From assembly GCA_036721445.1 (NCBI GenBank), contig DAIMKZ010000001.1, positions 6,953 through 70,952 of the forward strand: a DNA stretch of 64,000 nucleotides. The letters are read 5' to 3'. The translations under genes and the position numbers were made by a program. How positions within the stretch are numbered: the first letter of the stretch is position 1; every line of letters begins with the position of its first letter. The notes beneath the pieces are model-generated. The model did no database searches, was not told the origin of the DNA, and saw nothing but the letters and a program-made list of their open reading frames with translations. Origin of the DNA: UBA4055 sp036721445. GTDB lineage: Bacteria > UBA4055. Below, one piece after another: positions 34,657 to 43,675 of this stretch.

Positions 34657-36352
34657 TGTCTCTCCGTTTAATTTCAATACAGTGATAGAAATTTTTCAGT
34701 TCCTCGATTTTTCTTTCATACTTCAGAAAATCTTTTTTTGAAGGTTTGCCAAGTTTCTCTGCTGTCTCCTTCGCGATACTCATATAGTCTTTTCTGAATT
34801 TTTCAATATCATTAAGAGATATTTTTTCTGTATCGAAATCGTCGTTTATACTGAATTCTCTGAAACTGCTTTTATGCCCGATATACCTCCATTCTGAAGT
34901 GACTGGATCAAAACCGTACAATTTAAGGAACCTTTCACCATATTCTGCTATGAATTCTATTGCATCAATTATGTACCTTACGTCATTTTCTGTGAATATC
35001 CAGTGAAGATTTACTCTTACCCATCCGGGTTTTACGCCGGAGATACCTTCACCAACGACAATTTCCCTGTATTTCAAAGACATTTCATTTGAAATATGGA
35101 GAAGTCTGTGACCGTAGGGTCCCGCACATGAACAGCCGGCCCTTGACTGAATCCCGAAAAGGTCGCTTAAAAGCCTTGTTACCAATCTTGGATGAAGGTA
35201 TTTGTCGAGATGCCTAATATTGAAAGACACAATCGCAATTCTCTTATGCGGATTTTTATTCCCCATTATCTCAACTTTACCGCTGTTCCTGAAATGACCG
35301 AAGAAAAGCTTCTTATTTCTATCCTCCAGTTTTTCGATCTCTTTGGTACCTATCCTGCTTTTCAACTCCATTGCAAAAGCTGTTTTTATTGTCTGAAGAA
35401 TGGGAGGAGTGCCTGCCTTTTCTCTTGTTTCAATGTCCTTGGAATAATCCTGATCCGTAAAACCTACGAAGTCGACTGTTCCTCCGCCTGCAGTTGTAGG
35501 AGGAAGATCCGAACGGTACAGTTCTTTTCTGAAGATGAGCACTCCGGCGCTTCCCGGACCTCCGAGAAACTTATGCGGCGAGAAAAAAACCGCATCAAAA
35601 TAACTTGTTTCATTTTTTCTCACATTAATATCGGTATAAGGTGCGACTGCTGCAAAATCAAAGAAAATATATGCGCCGTTACTATGAGCTATTTTCGCAA
35701 GTTCATATGTATCTGTTATAATACCTGTAATATTTGATCCGGCCGAGAAAGAACAGTATTTCACTTTATCTTTGTACTTATCTTTTTTCAGCTCAAGATC
35801 AAGCATTTCCTTGTCAATTTCACCTTCATCGTCAAGTTCAATAACCACTATATCCGCGAAAGACTCTCTCCACATAACTTCATTTGTGTGGTGTTCATAA
35901 GGACCTATGAAAACGACCGGCCTGTCGATCTTTATCTTTTCAAGGATGCTGCAGGATTCACAGCCCAGACTCTTTATTGAAGAAAACATCCTGTCTTTTG
36001 TGTGGGGAGGTATGTATATACCTAGTATCTCCTGAAGCCTCTTCAGAGCGCCTGTCGATCCTGATCCGACCGAGATTATCTTGTAATTTTCATCCGTATT
36101 TACAAGCTCTTTTATTTTTTTTTCTGCCCCGTGAAGAAGTGTTGTCAGGTATTCTCCGGAGTAATCGTCAGTAGTATGTGTATTTGCGTAAGATTTTTCA
36201 ATATTCTGAAGTTTTTCTTCAATGAATTTCAGGTTCCTTCCCGAAGCAGTGTAGTCGGCATAGAAAAGGTTCCTTTTCCCGAACGGGGTTTCGAACACTG
36301 AGTCGATGCCTATTATCTGATCCCTTACAAAATCTGCGCTTATCTTTTTCAT
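34649..36352 (-). CDS. Class V aminotransferase / cysteine desulfurase-like protein
   Basis: A 567-residue PLP enzyme, longer than usual SufS/NifS proteins (about 400). The PLP lysine is in FFSPHKFLGGPGSAGV near residue 258, preceded by the Asp-containing IFFDFAAVAPYTDI. The loop SRAGCSCAGPYGHRL near residue 405 carries Cys where cysteine desulfurases have their persulfide Cys, but with a CSC arrangement. The extra length is a C-terminal helical tail (about 480-567) rich in Lys/Glu. It could be a desulfurase or a selenocysteine-lyase-like protein; without the partner SufE/IscU the role is open. An 82-base gap separates it from the U32 gene upstream. Confidence 0.84.
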   Translation of the reverse strand: MKKISADFVRDQIIGIDSVFETPFGKRNLFYADYTASGRNLKFIEEKLQNIEKSYANTHTTDDYSGEYLTTLLHGAEKKIKELVNTDENYKIISVGSGSTGALKRLQEILGIYIPPHTKDRMFSSIKSLGCESCSILEKIKIDRPVVFIGPYEHHTNEVMWRESFADIVVIELDDEGEIDKEMLDLELKKDKYKDKVKYCSFSAGSNITGIITDTYELAKIAHSNGAYIFFDFAAVAPYTDINVRKNETSYFDAVFFSPHKFLGGPGSAGVLIFRKELYRSDLPPTTAGGGTVDFVGFTDQDYSKDIETREKAGTPPILQTIKTAFAMELKSRIGTKEIEKLEDRNKKLFFGHFRNSGKVEIMGNKNPHKRIAIVSFNIRHLDKYLHPRLVTRLLSDLFGIQSRAGCSCAGPYGHRLLHISNEMSLKYREIVVGEGISGVKPGWVRVNLHWIFTENDVRYIIDAIEFIAEYGERFLKLYGFDPVTSEWRYIGHKSSFREFSINDDFDTEKISLNDIEKFRKDYMSIAKETAEKLGKPSKKDFLKYERKIEELKNFYHCIEIKRRDNA

Positions 36353-36434
36353 AATTATTTATCCCTGCTTTAGATCCGAGCCATAAATATAAATAATATC
36401 AACATCGATTTCTATACAAAAAGTAAAAGAATTT

Positions 36435-38282
36435 TTACTGATTATCCGGCACACAGATTTTCATAACACATTTCTTACAATCGAATTCAAGGATGTACTT
36501 ACGGTCATTGAGAACAAGACAAAGCGGCTCGCTCATCTTTGCCGTTCCTCCGTATTTTGAGCATGAACCGAGATGATATTTCAGACAATGTCTGGATGTC
36601 ATAAGGACTTTTATCTGTTTTCTCTCCGATATCTCATAAGCATTTTCGACAATTTCAGCACCGCAAGACTTGTAATATTCGCGGGATAATTGATTTGATA
36701 CATTGTAAGACCGGTCAATTTTAGCTACGGGAGAATAAATCTTTCTTTTAGGCTGAAGCTTTGGCGGGCGAATGTAGTTCTTTAGCCTTATTTCCAATAA
36801 TATCTTCAGCATTTCTCTTCTCCATCCGTTTATAACAGATACGGGAATAAAAATATCCTGTCCCGATGCTATCCCGATTTTGATAACACTGAATATCGTA
36901 CTCCCTGTTTTGGACATCTGCTTTCTGATATTTTCTTCAGAGACCGAAGCATCTTTAGCTTTTGTTCCTTGGTGCGGGAATTGCGATTCCGCCTTATTTC
37001 CGTCCTCATCAGACGCTATAATGGTGAAAATTCCTTCTGATTCCGAAATGTCTATTACTGCGCCCACACGCCTTTCGGCACCAGATAATACAGCCTTTTC
37101 GAATGAAGGATTTTCGTTCCTGAAAATATCAGTTCCGATGAATTGAGGCATTTTTTTGAACGGTGATATTTTCTCACCGTCAACAGAATTAATATTTACT
37201 CCGTCGACTTCCCCGTTCCTGCCGGTCCAGCAGATACCGTCACCGTTTTTTAGATCGTGTCCACGATCAAGGATGAAATGATTTCTTTCTATATTCCTGA
37301 CCTTACCTATAAATTCTCCAAGTGAACTCTGACCTTTATCTGATATAACTGATCCTTTCCTACCATAGTAAAAATATTGTGTAAAACCTCTGTTGAAGGA
37401 TTTATCGGGGTCCGGACTGTAGCTTAAATTCACTTTGCCTGATGATGCTCTGCAGTATTTTCCATTGCTCTCTGCAACGATCCTGTCAAGTTCCTGCGAA
37501 TATTTTGCGGTCACATTGCCGATATAAGGAGCGTCTTTCAGCCTTCCTTCTATCTTGAAAGAAGTCACACCTGCATCGATCATATCCTGCAAATGCCCTG
37601 ACATGGAAAGATCGTTTGTCGAGAGCAGATATTTATTCTCTGCTATCACATTTCCTTTTTCGTCGGTAAGATCGAAAGGAAGTCTGCAGACCTGCATGCA
37701 CTCTCCCCTGTTCGAGCTCCTTCCGGAGAGAAACTGCGAGAAATAACACTTTCCCGAGTATGAAACGCACAATGCACCGTGAACGAACGCTTCGAGCTCA
37801 ATATCTGGGACTTCCTTATGTATCTTCCGTATCTCTTCCAGGCTAAGCTCACGGGCTAGGATCACACGCGAAAAACCGGAATCCCGCAAAAACCTTATGC
37901 GTCCGGCATCTTCATTGCCGCATTGGGTCGAAGCAATGATTTCAATGGGCGGAAGATCGAGCTTCAGTATTCCCATATCCTGAATTATAACAGCGTCAGC
38001 ACCTGATCGATAAGCTTTGTTCAGTGAACCCTGAACTTGATTTTCTTCTCCGTCATAGAATATCGTATTTATCGCGACATATACTCTTGCATAGTACTGA
38101 CGGGCGAATGAACAAAGTTTTCCGATATCGTCCCAGGAATTTCCGGCAGCTTTACGGGCCGAGAAACCTGGTCCTCCGATATAAACAGCGTCAGCTCCTG
38201 ACATTACGGCCAGCATACCTGACTGCAGATCTTTAGCAGGCGACAGCAGCTCGAGACGTATTTTATCCGGTTTTCTCATCAT
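36435..38282 (-). CDS. U32-family protein (TrhP/RlhA-like RNA hydroxylation factor)
   Basis: A 615-residue protein of the peptidase-U32 family, now known mainly for tRNA and rRNA hydroxylation in bacteria. The start RLELLSPAKDLQSGMLAV, FSAR near residue 40 and the Cys cluster VHGALCVSYSGKC and SSNRGECMQVCRLPFD near residues 168-198 are the hallmark iron-sulfur-type region. The C-terminal extension carries another Cys set (CLKYHLGSCSKYGG; CKKCVMKIC), the size matching longer RlhA-type members. A promoter lies so close upstream (38289-38317) that transcription may start at the first ATG. Which RNA it acts on is not visible. Confidence 0.86.
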   Translation of the reverse strand: MMRKPDKIRLELLSPAKDLQSGMLAVMSGADAVYIGGPGFSARKAAGNSWDDIGKLCSFARQYYARVYVAINTIFYDGEENQVQGSLNKAYRSGADAVIIQDMGILKLDLPPIEIIASTQCGNEDAGRIRFLRDSGFSRVILARELSLEEIRKIHKEVPDIELEAFVHGALCVSYSGKCYFSQFLSGRSSNRGECMQVCRLPFDLTDEKGNVIAENKYLLSTNDLSMSGHLQDMIDAGVTSFKIEGRLKDAPYIGNVTAKYSQELDRIVAESNGKYCRASSGKVNLSYSPDPDKSFNRGFTQYFYYGRKGSVISDKGQSSLGEFIGKVRNIERNHFILDRGHDLKNGDGICWTGRNGEVDGVNINSVDGEKISPFKKMPQFIGTDIFRNENPSFEKAVLSGAERRVGAVIDISESEGIFTIIASDEDGNKAESQFPHQGTKAKDASVSEENIRKQMSKTGSTIFSVIKIGIASGQDIFIPVSVINGWRREMLKILLEIRLKNYIRPPKLQPKRKIYSPVAKIDRSYNVSNQLSREYYKSCGAEIVENAYEISERKQIKVLMTSRHCLKYHLGSCSKYGGTAKMSEPLCLVLNDRKYILEFDCKKCVMKICVPDNQ

Positions 38283-38288
38283 GACTGA

Positions 38289-38317
38289 ATTGTAATCCTA
38301 TAATAAGGAAAAAGCAA
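38289..38317 (-). promoter_or_regulatory. Promoter for the U32 gene (possibly leaderless)
   Basis: Minus-strand TTGCTT (38312-38317), 17-base spacer, TACAAT (38289-38294). The -10 ends six bases before the first ATG (38282) and no ribosome-binding site is present. Confidence 0.45.
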
Positions 38318-38333
38318 TTTCTAAATATAAAGT

Positions 38334-38362
38334 TTGATAAAAACGAATTAATAAAATAAATT
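38334..38362 (+). promoter_or_regulatory. Promoter for the sugar aminotransferase operon
   Basis: TTGATA (38334-38339), 17-base spacer, TAAATT (38357-38362), about 30 bases before the start codon. Confidence 0.55.
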
Positions 38363-38391
38363 ACAGGATAATTTGAAAGACGGGAGTGCCG

Positions 38392-39489
38392 ATGAAAATA
38401 CCTTTTGTTGATCTTAAAGCTAATTATCTTTCAATAAAAGACGAGATCGATAACGCTATAAGCAGCGTAATTAACCGGACGGCTTTTATAAAAGGAGAGG
38501 AGCTGGAGCAATTCGAGAAGAACTGGGCAGAAATGTGCGGTGCGGCTTTTTGCGCCGGAACATCGAACGGAACAGCTTCACTTGAGCTTATACTGAGATC
38601 TTTAAATATTGGTCCCGGAGACGAAGTTATATGTCCGTCGCATACATTCATAGCGACCGCTGAAGCCATAGTGAACTGCGGTGCGAAACCGGTATTCGCC
38701 GACTGTCACGACAGTACGGCGCTGATAGACGCGAACGAGGTCAGAAAAGCTTTGACAGATCGAACGAAAGCTGTCATAATTGTCGATCTTTACGGTCAGC
38801 CGGCAGATCATGATGCTGTAGTAGAAGTAGTGGCTGATAAGGAAATTACAGTTATTCAGGATGCTGCCCAGTCGCATCTTGCGGAATACAAGAAAAAACC
38901 CGTCGGCAGCTACGCAAAAGTGACGTCTTTCAGTTTCTACCCAGGCAAAAACATGGGAGCTTTCGGGGATGCGGGAGCAGCCGTTACGAACGACGAAGAA
39001 CTTTTTAAAAAAATAAAAATGCTTTCTGACCACGGAAGAACAACAAAATACGAACATCAGTTCCCCGGTACGAATGCAAGAATGGATAATCTGCAGGCCG
39101 CGATCCTCAAAGTAAAAATGAAACACCTTTCAGAATGGAATGAAAAAAGACGAAAGATAGTAAAAAAATACAAGAACGCTCTGGAAGACCGTATCGCTTT
39201 TATTGACGAGGAATCTTTTGCACGATCGGTCTATCATCTGTGCGCGGTAAGAACACCGTACAGAAAAGATCTGATCAAATTCCTTGAAGAACATGAAGTT
39301 TCAACCGGAATACATTATCCGATACCTCTTCACATGCAGCCCGCTTTCAAAGAGCTCGGATACAATGCGGGAGATCTTCCAAGATCTGAGAAAATATCTG
39401 AAGAGGTCATGTCGCTTCCTGTATTCCCTGAAATGACAGACGAACAGACGGATTTTGTAATTGATCAGGTAAAAGAGTATTTCAGATAA
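38392..39489 (+). CDS. DegT/DnrJ/EryC1/StrS-family aminotransferase
   Basis: A PLP enzyme of 365 residues that aminates keto-sugars attached to nucleotides for surface glycans. It has KIPFVDLKANYLSIKDEI at the N-terminus, GTSNGTASLELILRSL near residue 57, IQDAAQSHLAEY near 160 and the PLP lysine in SFYPGKNMGAFGDAG near 186, followed by NARMDNLQAAIL. The ATG at 38392 has GGGAG five bases upstream and is preferred to the GTG at 38386 that overlaps that site. First gene of a plus-strand operon with a GT2 glycosyltransferase and an epimerase-like enzyme. Amino group donor is normally glutamate; the sugar is unknown. Confidence 0.9.
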   Translation: MKIPFVDLKANYLSIKDEIDNAISSVINRTAFIKGEELEQFEKNWAEMCGAAFCAGTSNGTASLELILRSLNIGPGDEVICPSHTFIATAEAIVNCGAKPVFADCHDSTALIDANEVRKALTDRTKAVIIVDLYGQPADHDAVVEVVADKEITVIQDAAQSHLAEYKKKPVGSYAKVTSFSFYPGKNMGAFGDAGAAVTNDEELFKKIKMLSDHGRTTKYEHQFPGTNARMDNLQAAILKVKMKHLSEWNEKRRKIVKKYKNALEDRIAFIDEESFARSVYHLCAVRTPYRKDLIKFLEEHEVSTGIHYPIPLHMQPAFKELGYNAGDLPRSEKISEEVMSLPVFPEMTDEQTDFVIDQVKEYFR

Positions 39490-39499
39490 TGAGGCTGTT

Positions 39500-40381
39500 A
39501 TGATTTCAAAACCAGTATCACTAGTACTTCCGGCTTATAACGAGGAAAAAGCTATAGCTGCTTCTCTGGACAGGATCATCTCTTTCATGAGAGATCATTT
39601 TGAAGACTTTGAAGTTATTGTCGTGAATGATGCTTCGACAGATAACACAGCCGGTGAAGTTTCAAAATTCTCTGAAGTAACACTTGTGTCTCACCCCTAT
39701 AACAAGGGAAACGGATCAGCTGTGAGAACAGGTATCAGGAATGCTAAGAAAGAATTCGTTGTTATGATGGACGCCGACGGACAGCATGAAATAGCTGACA
39801 TAGAAAAGATCGCTGAGCTGCTGGGCGTTTATGACTGTGTTGTCGGAGCCAGAACTGCGTCTTCAGAAGGCTCTTTTCACAGGAATATCGCAAATGTTTT
39901 TTATAACTGGCTTGCAAGCTATGTTACAAATGTCAGGATCGAAGATCTGACAAGCGGTTACAGGGGATTCAAAACCTCTGTGATCAAAAAATTCCTTTAT
40001 ATGTTCCCAAACGGATTTTCTTACCCGACCACTTCCACTCTGGCAATAATTAAAGCCGGGTATAATCTCAAGTACTGCCCGATACATACAAAAAAGAGGA
40101 TAGGCAAAAGCAAGATCAGGATATTCAGGGACGGCTTCAGATTTCTTCTGATCATAATTAAGATCACCATGCTTTTCTCTCCTCTAAAAGTTTTTCTACC
40201 CGTCAGCCTTATTTTTGTACTTGGAGGTCTGGCTCATATGTTCTATAAAATAATCCTTCTTGGAGCAAGGTACACGCAGTTCTCTATCTTTCTGATAAGC
40301 GTGGGCGTAATAATCTTTCTGATAGGGCTGCTTTCTGAGCAGATATCCACACTGCGTTACGATAAAGTCGAAGAGGACTGA
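39500..40381 (+). CDS. GT2-family glycosyltransferase with two C-terminal membrane helices
   Basis: A 293-residue enzyme of the dolichyl-phosphate-mannose-synthase-like type. GT-A motifs: VLPAYNEEKAIAASLDRI near residue 10, VVNDASTDNTAGEV near 44, VMMDADGQHEIADIEKI near 90 with the metal-binding DAD, and DLTSGYRGFKTSVIKKF near 155. Two hydrophobic helices (VFLPVSLIFVLGGLAHMF and FSIFLISVGVIIFLIGLL) anchor it in the inner membrane. It likely transfers a sugar to a polyprenyl phosphate carrier. It begins 10 bases after the aminotransferase gene. Confidence 0.9.
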   Translation: MISKPVSLVLPAYNEEKAIAASLDRIISFMRDHFEDFEVIVVNDASTDNTAGEVSKFSEVTLVSHPYNKGNGSAVRTGIRNAKKEFVVMMDADGQHEIADIEKIAELLGVYDCVVGARTASSEGSFHRNIANVFYNWLASYVTNVRIEDLTSGYRGFKTSVIKKFLYMFPNGFSYPTTSTLAIIKAGYNLKYCPIHTKKRIGKSKIRIFRDGFRFLLIIIKITMLFSPLKVFLPVSLIFVLGGLAHMFYKIILLGARYTQFSIFLISVGVIIFLIGLLSEQISTLRYDKVEED

Positions 40382-40386
40382 TAAAA

Positions 40387-41469
40387 ATGATCCACATCGT
40401 TATCGGAACAAAAGCTCAGCTTATCAAAATGGCCCCTGTCATGAAGGAATTGAGCCTGAGAGGGACAGACTACAATTACATCTCGACCGGTCAGCATAAA
40501 GAAACTATCGAAGACATTCTGGATAATTTCAAGATCAAAAAACCTGACATTCAGCTTTATTCCGGAAAAGACATCACTTCAGTTCTGTCTATGATAATCT
40601 GGTCTATGAGAATACTTACCCGATCGCTTTTTAGAAGAAAAATGATTTTCCGGAATGATAAAAAAGGAATAGTTCTTGTTCACGGGGATACCCTCAGCAC
40701 GGTTATCGGTGCTCTGATGGGAAAATTTTCCGGGCTTAAGGTCGGTCATGTCGAATCAGGCTTAAGGTCATTTAATATTTTTCAGCCTTTCCCGGAAGAA
40801 ATTTTCAGAAAGATCACTTTTAGGCTCTCAGACATGATGTTCTGCCCCGGAGAATGGGCTGTTAATAATCTCAGGAAATATCGCGGCATGAAGATCAATA
40901 CGCATTTGAACACTCTTTACGATTCTCTGAATTATGCCGCTCCCGCGATAGGACTCATCAATGATGTGCAGATACCTCGTGACGAATTTGCCGTTGTCAC
41001 TCTTCACAGATTCGAGAATGTAAAGAACAAAGAAATGCTTGAAAAAATAATTGATCTTCTCGTTTTAGTCTCGAAAAAGATCAGGCTTTTATTCATTCTT
41101 CATAATATTACAGAGAAAAAACTGATACGGTACGGCCTGATTGAAAAGCTTCGGAACGATCCTTCAATTGAGCTCAGAAAAAGATATGACTATTTCAGAT
41201 TCATCAAGCTGATAAAAAATGCCGAGTTCGTAATATCCGACGGGGGAAGCAATCAGGAGGAATGTTCCTATCTTAAAAAACCCGTCCTTCTGTTCCGCAA
41301 TGTCACTGAAAGAAATGAAGGCCTGGGTCAGAATGCAGTGATCTCAAAATTCGATCAGAACATCATCATGCATTTTGTTGAAAACTACAAAGAACTTAAA
41401 GGACCGGAAACAGATGAAAGTATAAAACCCTCGGCGATCATAATAAACAATTGCATTGACTTTATCTGA
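40387..41469 (+). CDS. UDP-N-acetylglucosamine 2-epimerase-like protein
   Basis: A 360-residue GT-B-fold protein related to WecB/hydrolysing epimerases. Catalytic positions of the family are kept: Asp in LVHGDTLSTVIG, Glu in HVESGLRSFN, Glu in PFPEEIFRK, His in TLHRFENVKN and the nucleotide-sugar loop SDGGSNQEECSYLKKPVLLF with TERNEG. The opening motif is GTKAQLIKMAP instead of GTRPE.IKMAP, so the N-terminal substrate loop is changed. Either an epimerase with an unusual substrate or a derived glycosyltransferase-like enzyme is possible. It starts five bases after the GT2 gene and fits an amino-sugar glycan pathway with the DegT enzyme. Confidence 0.82.
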   Translation: MIHIVIGTKAQLIKMAPVMKELSLRGTDYNYISTGQHKETIEDILDNFKIKKPDIQLYSGKDITSVLSMIIWSMRILTRSLFRRKMIFRNDKKGIVLVHGDTLSTVIGALMGKFSGLKVGHVESGLRSFNIFQPFPEEIFRKITFRLSDMMFCPGEWAVNNLRKYRGMKINTHLNTLYDSLNYAAPAIGLINDVQIPRDEFAVVTLHRFENVKNKEMLEKIIDLLVLVSKKIRLLFILHNITEKKLIRYGLIEKLRNDPSIELRKRYDYFRFIKLIKNAEFVISDGGSNQEECSYLKKPVLLFRNVTERNEGLGQNAVISKFDQNIIMHFVENYKELKGPETDESIKPSAIIINNCIDFI

Positions 41470-41508
41470 GGGGTTATATATCATTGGCCGAATATAAAAA
41501 CGGATAAG

Positions 41509-42732
41509 ATGAAAACACTAGTTCAGCTATATTTGAAAGACCTGTTGAGAAATAAAATGCTCGGCCTTATGGTTCTACTTGTTCCGATAATATTTTATCC
41601 CCTTATTTACTGGGGAATAAACCAGTTCCTTATGGTCAAAACCGGTTTTTCGGACAGCAGGAAACTTACACTTTCCTATACTATTGAACAGGACGAGTTT
41701 TTACAGCTGGAAGATTCTCTGATGGCAGTAAAGAACCTGATACTTGAAAGAACCGATAATTCAGACACAGGTAAAGATAGGATGCAGCTGATCGTTTCCA
41801 ATAAAGGAGGACTGCCTCTTTACTCCGTAATTATGGACAGCTCAAATTCGAATCACAAAGAGTTTTATCCCAGGATCGAGAATAAGCTTATCGGTTTTTA
41901 TGAAACGAAAAAAAAAGAGTTAATAGAAAATAAAGGATTCGAGAATGAATATTTTGACGTATTTCAAATTGAAACCAGAAATTCGGAAGGAGAGCATGAG
42001 ATCATAAGAAAAATGCTCTCGCTCCTTATACCTCTGTTATCCGTTATCTCAATAATATCAGCTGCCGCCGCCGCGTCTGTTGAAATTACATCCGGCCAGT
42101 CGGAAGACAGAACGGCAGAGACATCACTGACACTTCCTCTGAAAAGGGAGAGCGTTATTATTTCGAAACTGCTGACCGTTAATATTTACGCATTGCTTGC
42201 AGGAACTGTCAATTTTGTTTTCCTTGTAGTTTTCATAATTACCATCTTCAGTTCCCTGATAACAGGAGTCTCGGAAGATATGACCGGGTTCAGCTGGAGT
42301 GAAATTTTCAGTCTGAATATTATTATTATCGCACTGGTCTCGCTTCTTCTGACTTCCTTCTTCGTAAGCGTTATTTTTATTACAGCTTCAGGCTTTGCTT
42401 CTAAAAGAAAAGAGGGAGGTGTCATGATATCGCCTTTTACGGCTTTTCTGACATATCTTCCTCTTGTCCTTGTCATACCTGCGGTAGATCCCAATATTTT
42501 CATAGCTGCGACGCCTGTTCTGAACATATCCTTCTGTCTGAAACTGCTGATCGAGAACAATACCGACTTGATTTTCATGGCCGAAACAGCTCTATTTTCG
42601 ATCCTGTGGCTTGTGATAATATATAAACTTTTCTTCCCGTTCCTCGTTGAAGAGGAAGTGCTTCTGGGTTATTCAGGCTCATCCATAACAAAAAAAATAA
42701 AAACAAAGTGGTCAAGATGGAAGAAACGATAA
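41509..42732 (+). CDS. ABC transporter permease (ABC-2 / NatB-like)
   Basis: A 407-residue inner-membrane permease: one helix at 20-45, a large extracytoplasmic domain to about 165, then five helices (MLSLLIPLLSVISIISAAAA; LLTVNIYALLAGTVNFVFL; SLNIIIIALVSLLLTSFF; YLPLVLVIPAVDPNIFI; AETALFSILWLVIIYKLF). The motif AASVEITSGQSEDRTAETSL with LPLKRESVIISKL is typical of the NatB/ABC-2 efflux family. It overlaps the ATPase gene by 16 bases and together they form an exporter. Substrate is unknown; Na+ export as in NatAB is one option, and export of a glycan component is another, given the neighbours. Confidence 0.85.
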   Translation: MKTLVQLYLKDLLRNKMLGLMVLLVPIIFYPLIYWGINQFLMVKTGFSDSRKLTLSYTIEQDEFLQLEDSLMAVKNLILERTDNSDTGKDRMQLIVSNKGGLPLYSVIMDSSNSNHKEFYPRIENKLIGFYETKKKELIENKGFENEYFDVFQIETRNSEGEHEIIRKMLSLLIPLLSVISIISAAAAASVEITSGQSEDRTAETSLTLPLKRESVIISKLLTVNIYALLAGTVNFVFLVVFIITIFSSLITGVSEDMTGFSWSEIFSLNIIIIALVSLLLTSFFVSVIFITASGFASKRKEGGVMISPFTAFLTYLPLVLVIPAVDPNIFIAATPVLNISFCLKLLIENNTDLIFMAETALFSILWLVIIYKLFFPFLVEEEVLLGYSGSSITKKIKTKWSRWKKR

Positions 42733-43478
42733 CTATAAAAGAACTGAACAAGGAATTTTATGATCCTCAGAGAGGAACTGTAAAGGCTGTGAACAATATA
42801 AGTTTTACCGCCTATAAAGGCGAAGTGTTCGGACTTTTGGGACCGAACGGCGCGGGAAAGACTACGACTTTAAGAATGATGGCTACTCTGATGCAGCCGG
42901 ATTCAGGTTATATCAGCATCGCGGGATTCAGCACCTCGGAAAACCCTGAGGATGTCAGAAGGTCTATCGGGTACATGTCTTCGAATACAGCTTTATATCC
43001 AAGGCTGTCGCCAAGAGAGATCATAAGATATTTTGCCGAGCTTAACGATTATCCTGAGAGCGAGATAACTTTAAGGGTCGAACAGCTCATAAGCTATTTT
43101 GGTATAGGTGAATATGCTGACACTTATTCTGAAAAACTTTCAACAGGTATGAAGCAGATAACTTCTATCGCAAGAACGATCGTTCACGATCCAGCGGTTC
43201 TTATCCTTGATGAACCCAGTTCCGGACTTGATGTAATCGTTTCTCAGAAGATACACAGCTACATAAAAGACCTTAGAGATCAGGGCAAAACTATTATATT
43301 CTCTTCCCATAATATGGGGGAAGTGGAAAAGATCTGCGACAGAATAGGGATCATTAACAACGGAAAACTGCTTGCGGTAGGAACAATAGAAAACCTTCGC
43401 GAGCAGACAGGAGAATATTACATGGAGAATATTTTCATCAAAGTAGTAAACGAATTTGAAAAAAAGACGGTTTTATGA
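42717..43478 (+). CDS. ABC transporter ATP-binding protein (NatA-like)
   Basis: A 253-residue ABC ATPase energising the adjacent permease. Walker A LGPNGAGKTTTLRMM near residue 42, Q-loop/MSSNTALYPRLSPRE, ABC signature YSEKLSTGMKQI near 138 (LSTG instead of LSGG, common in NatA-like proteins), Walker B AVLILDEPSSGLDV near 158 and the switch His in IIFSSHNMGEVEK. An upstream in-frame GTG at 42708 exists but ATG 42717 gives the normal length. Its stop overlaps the ATG of the 62-residue gene by four bases. Confidence 0.92.
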   Translation: MEETITIKELNKEFYDPQRGTVKAVNNISFTAYKGEVFGLLGPNGAGKTTTLRMMATLMQPDSGYISIAGFSTSENPEDVRRSIGYMSSNTALYPRLSPREIIRYFAELNDYPESEITLRVEQLISYFGIGEYADTYSEKLSTGMKQITSIARTIVHDPAVLILDEPSSGLDVIVSQKIHSYIKDLRDQGKTIIFSSHNMGEVEKICDRIGIINNGKLLAVGTIENLREQTGEYYMENIFIKVVNEFEKKTVL

Positions 43479-43663
43479 AGATAAAGAGCAGAAATAAAAC
43501 AACAATGCTGAAAGAGGATACATCCCCGCTTTCATTTATTAAAGGAACTCCTGTACTCCCTGCTCTATCAAAGAAGAATGTGGACGAAATAATCGATCTG
43601 CTTGAAGAACTTGACGCGGAAAGCAGATTTTACAACGAGGAAGACAGTACTGAAACTGAATAA
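43475..43663 (+). CDS. 62-residue hypothetical protein coupled to the ABC ATPase
   Basis: A small protein with a basic N-terminus (MKIKSRNKTTMLKED), a proline-containing middle (IKGTPVLPALSKK) and an acidic amphipathic helix plus tail (VDEIIDLLEELDAESRFY, then NEEDSTETE). It has no signal peptide or membrane segment. The ATG overlaps the ATPase stop (ATGA) and birA begins 12 bases later, so it is embedded in a translationally coupled series and likely real. No family recognised; it could be an adaptor of the ABC exporter. Confidence 0.6.
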   Translation: MKIKSRNKTTMLKEDTSPLSFIKGTPVLPALSKKNVDEIIDLLEELDAESRFYNEEDSTETE

Positions 43664-43675
43664 AGGACGAAAATA

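Noticed and set aside
36353..36434. RNA gene or structured element in the gap before the class V aminotransferase gene
   Set aside because: Only a weak promoter-like pair (TTGTAT, 18 bases, TATTTA) is visible; no hairpin or tRNA-like pattern.
32433..38282. Plus-strand ORFs of 60-180 codons opposite this region
   Set aside because: They are antisense shadows of well-supported minus-strand genes with clear family motifs.
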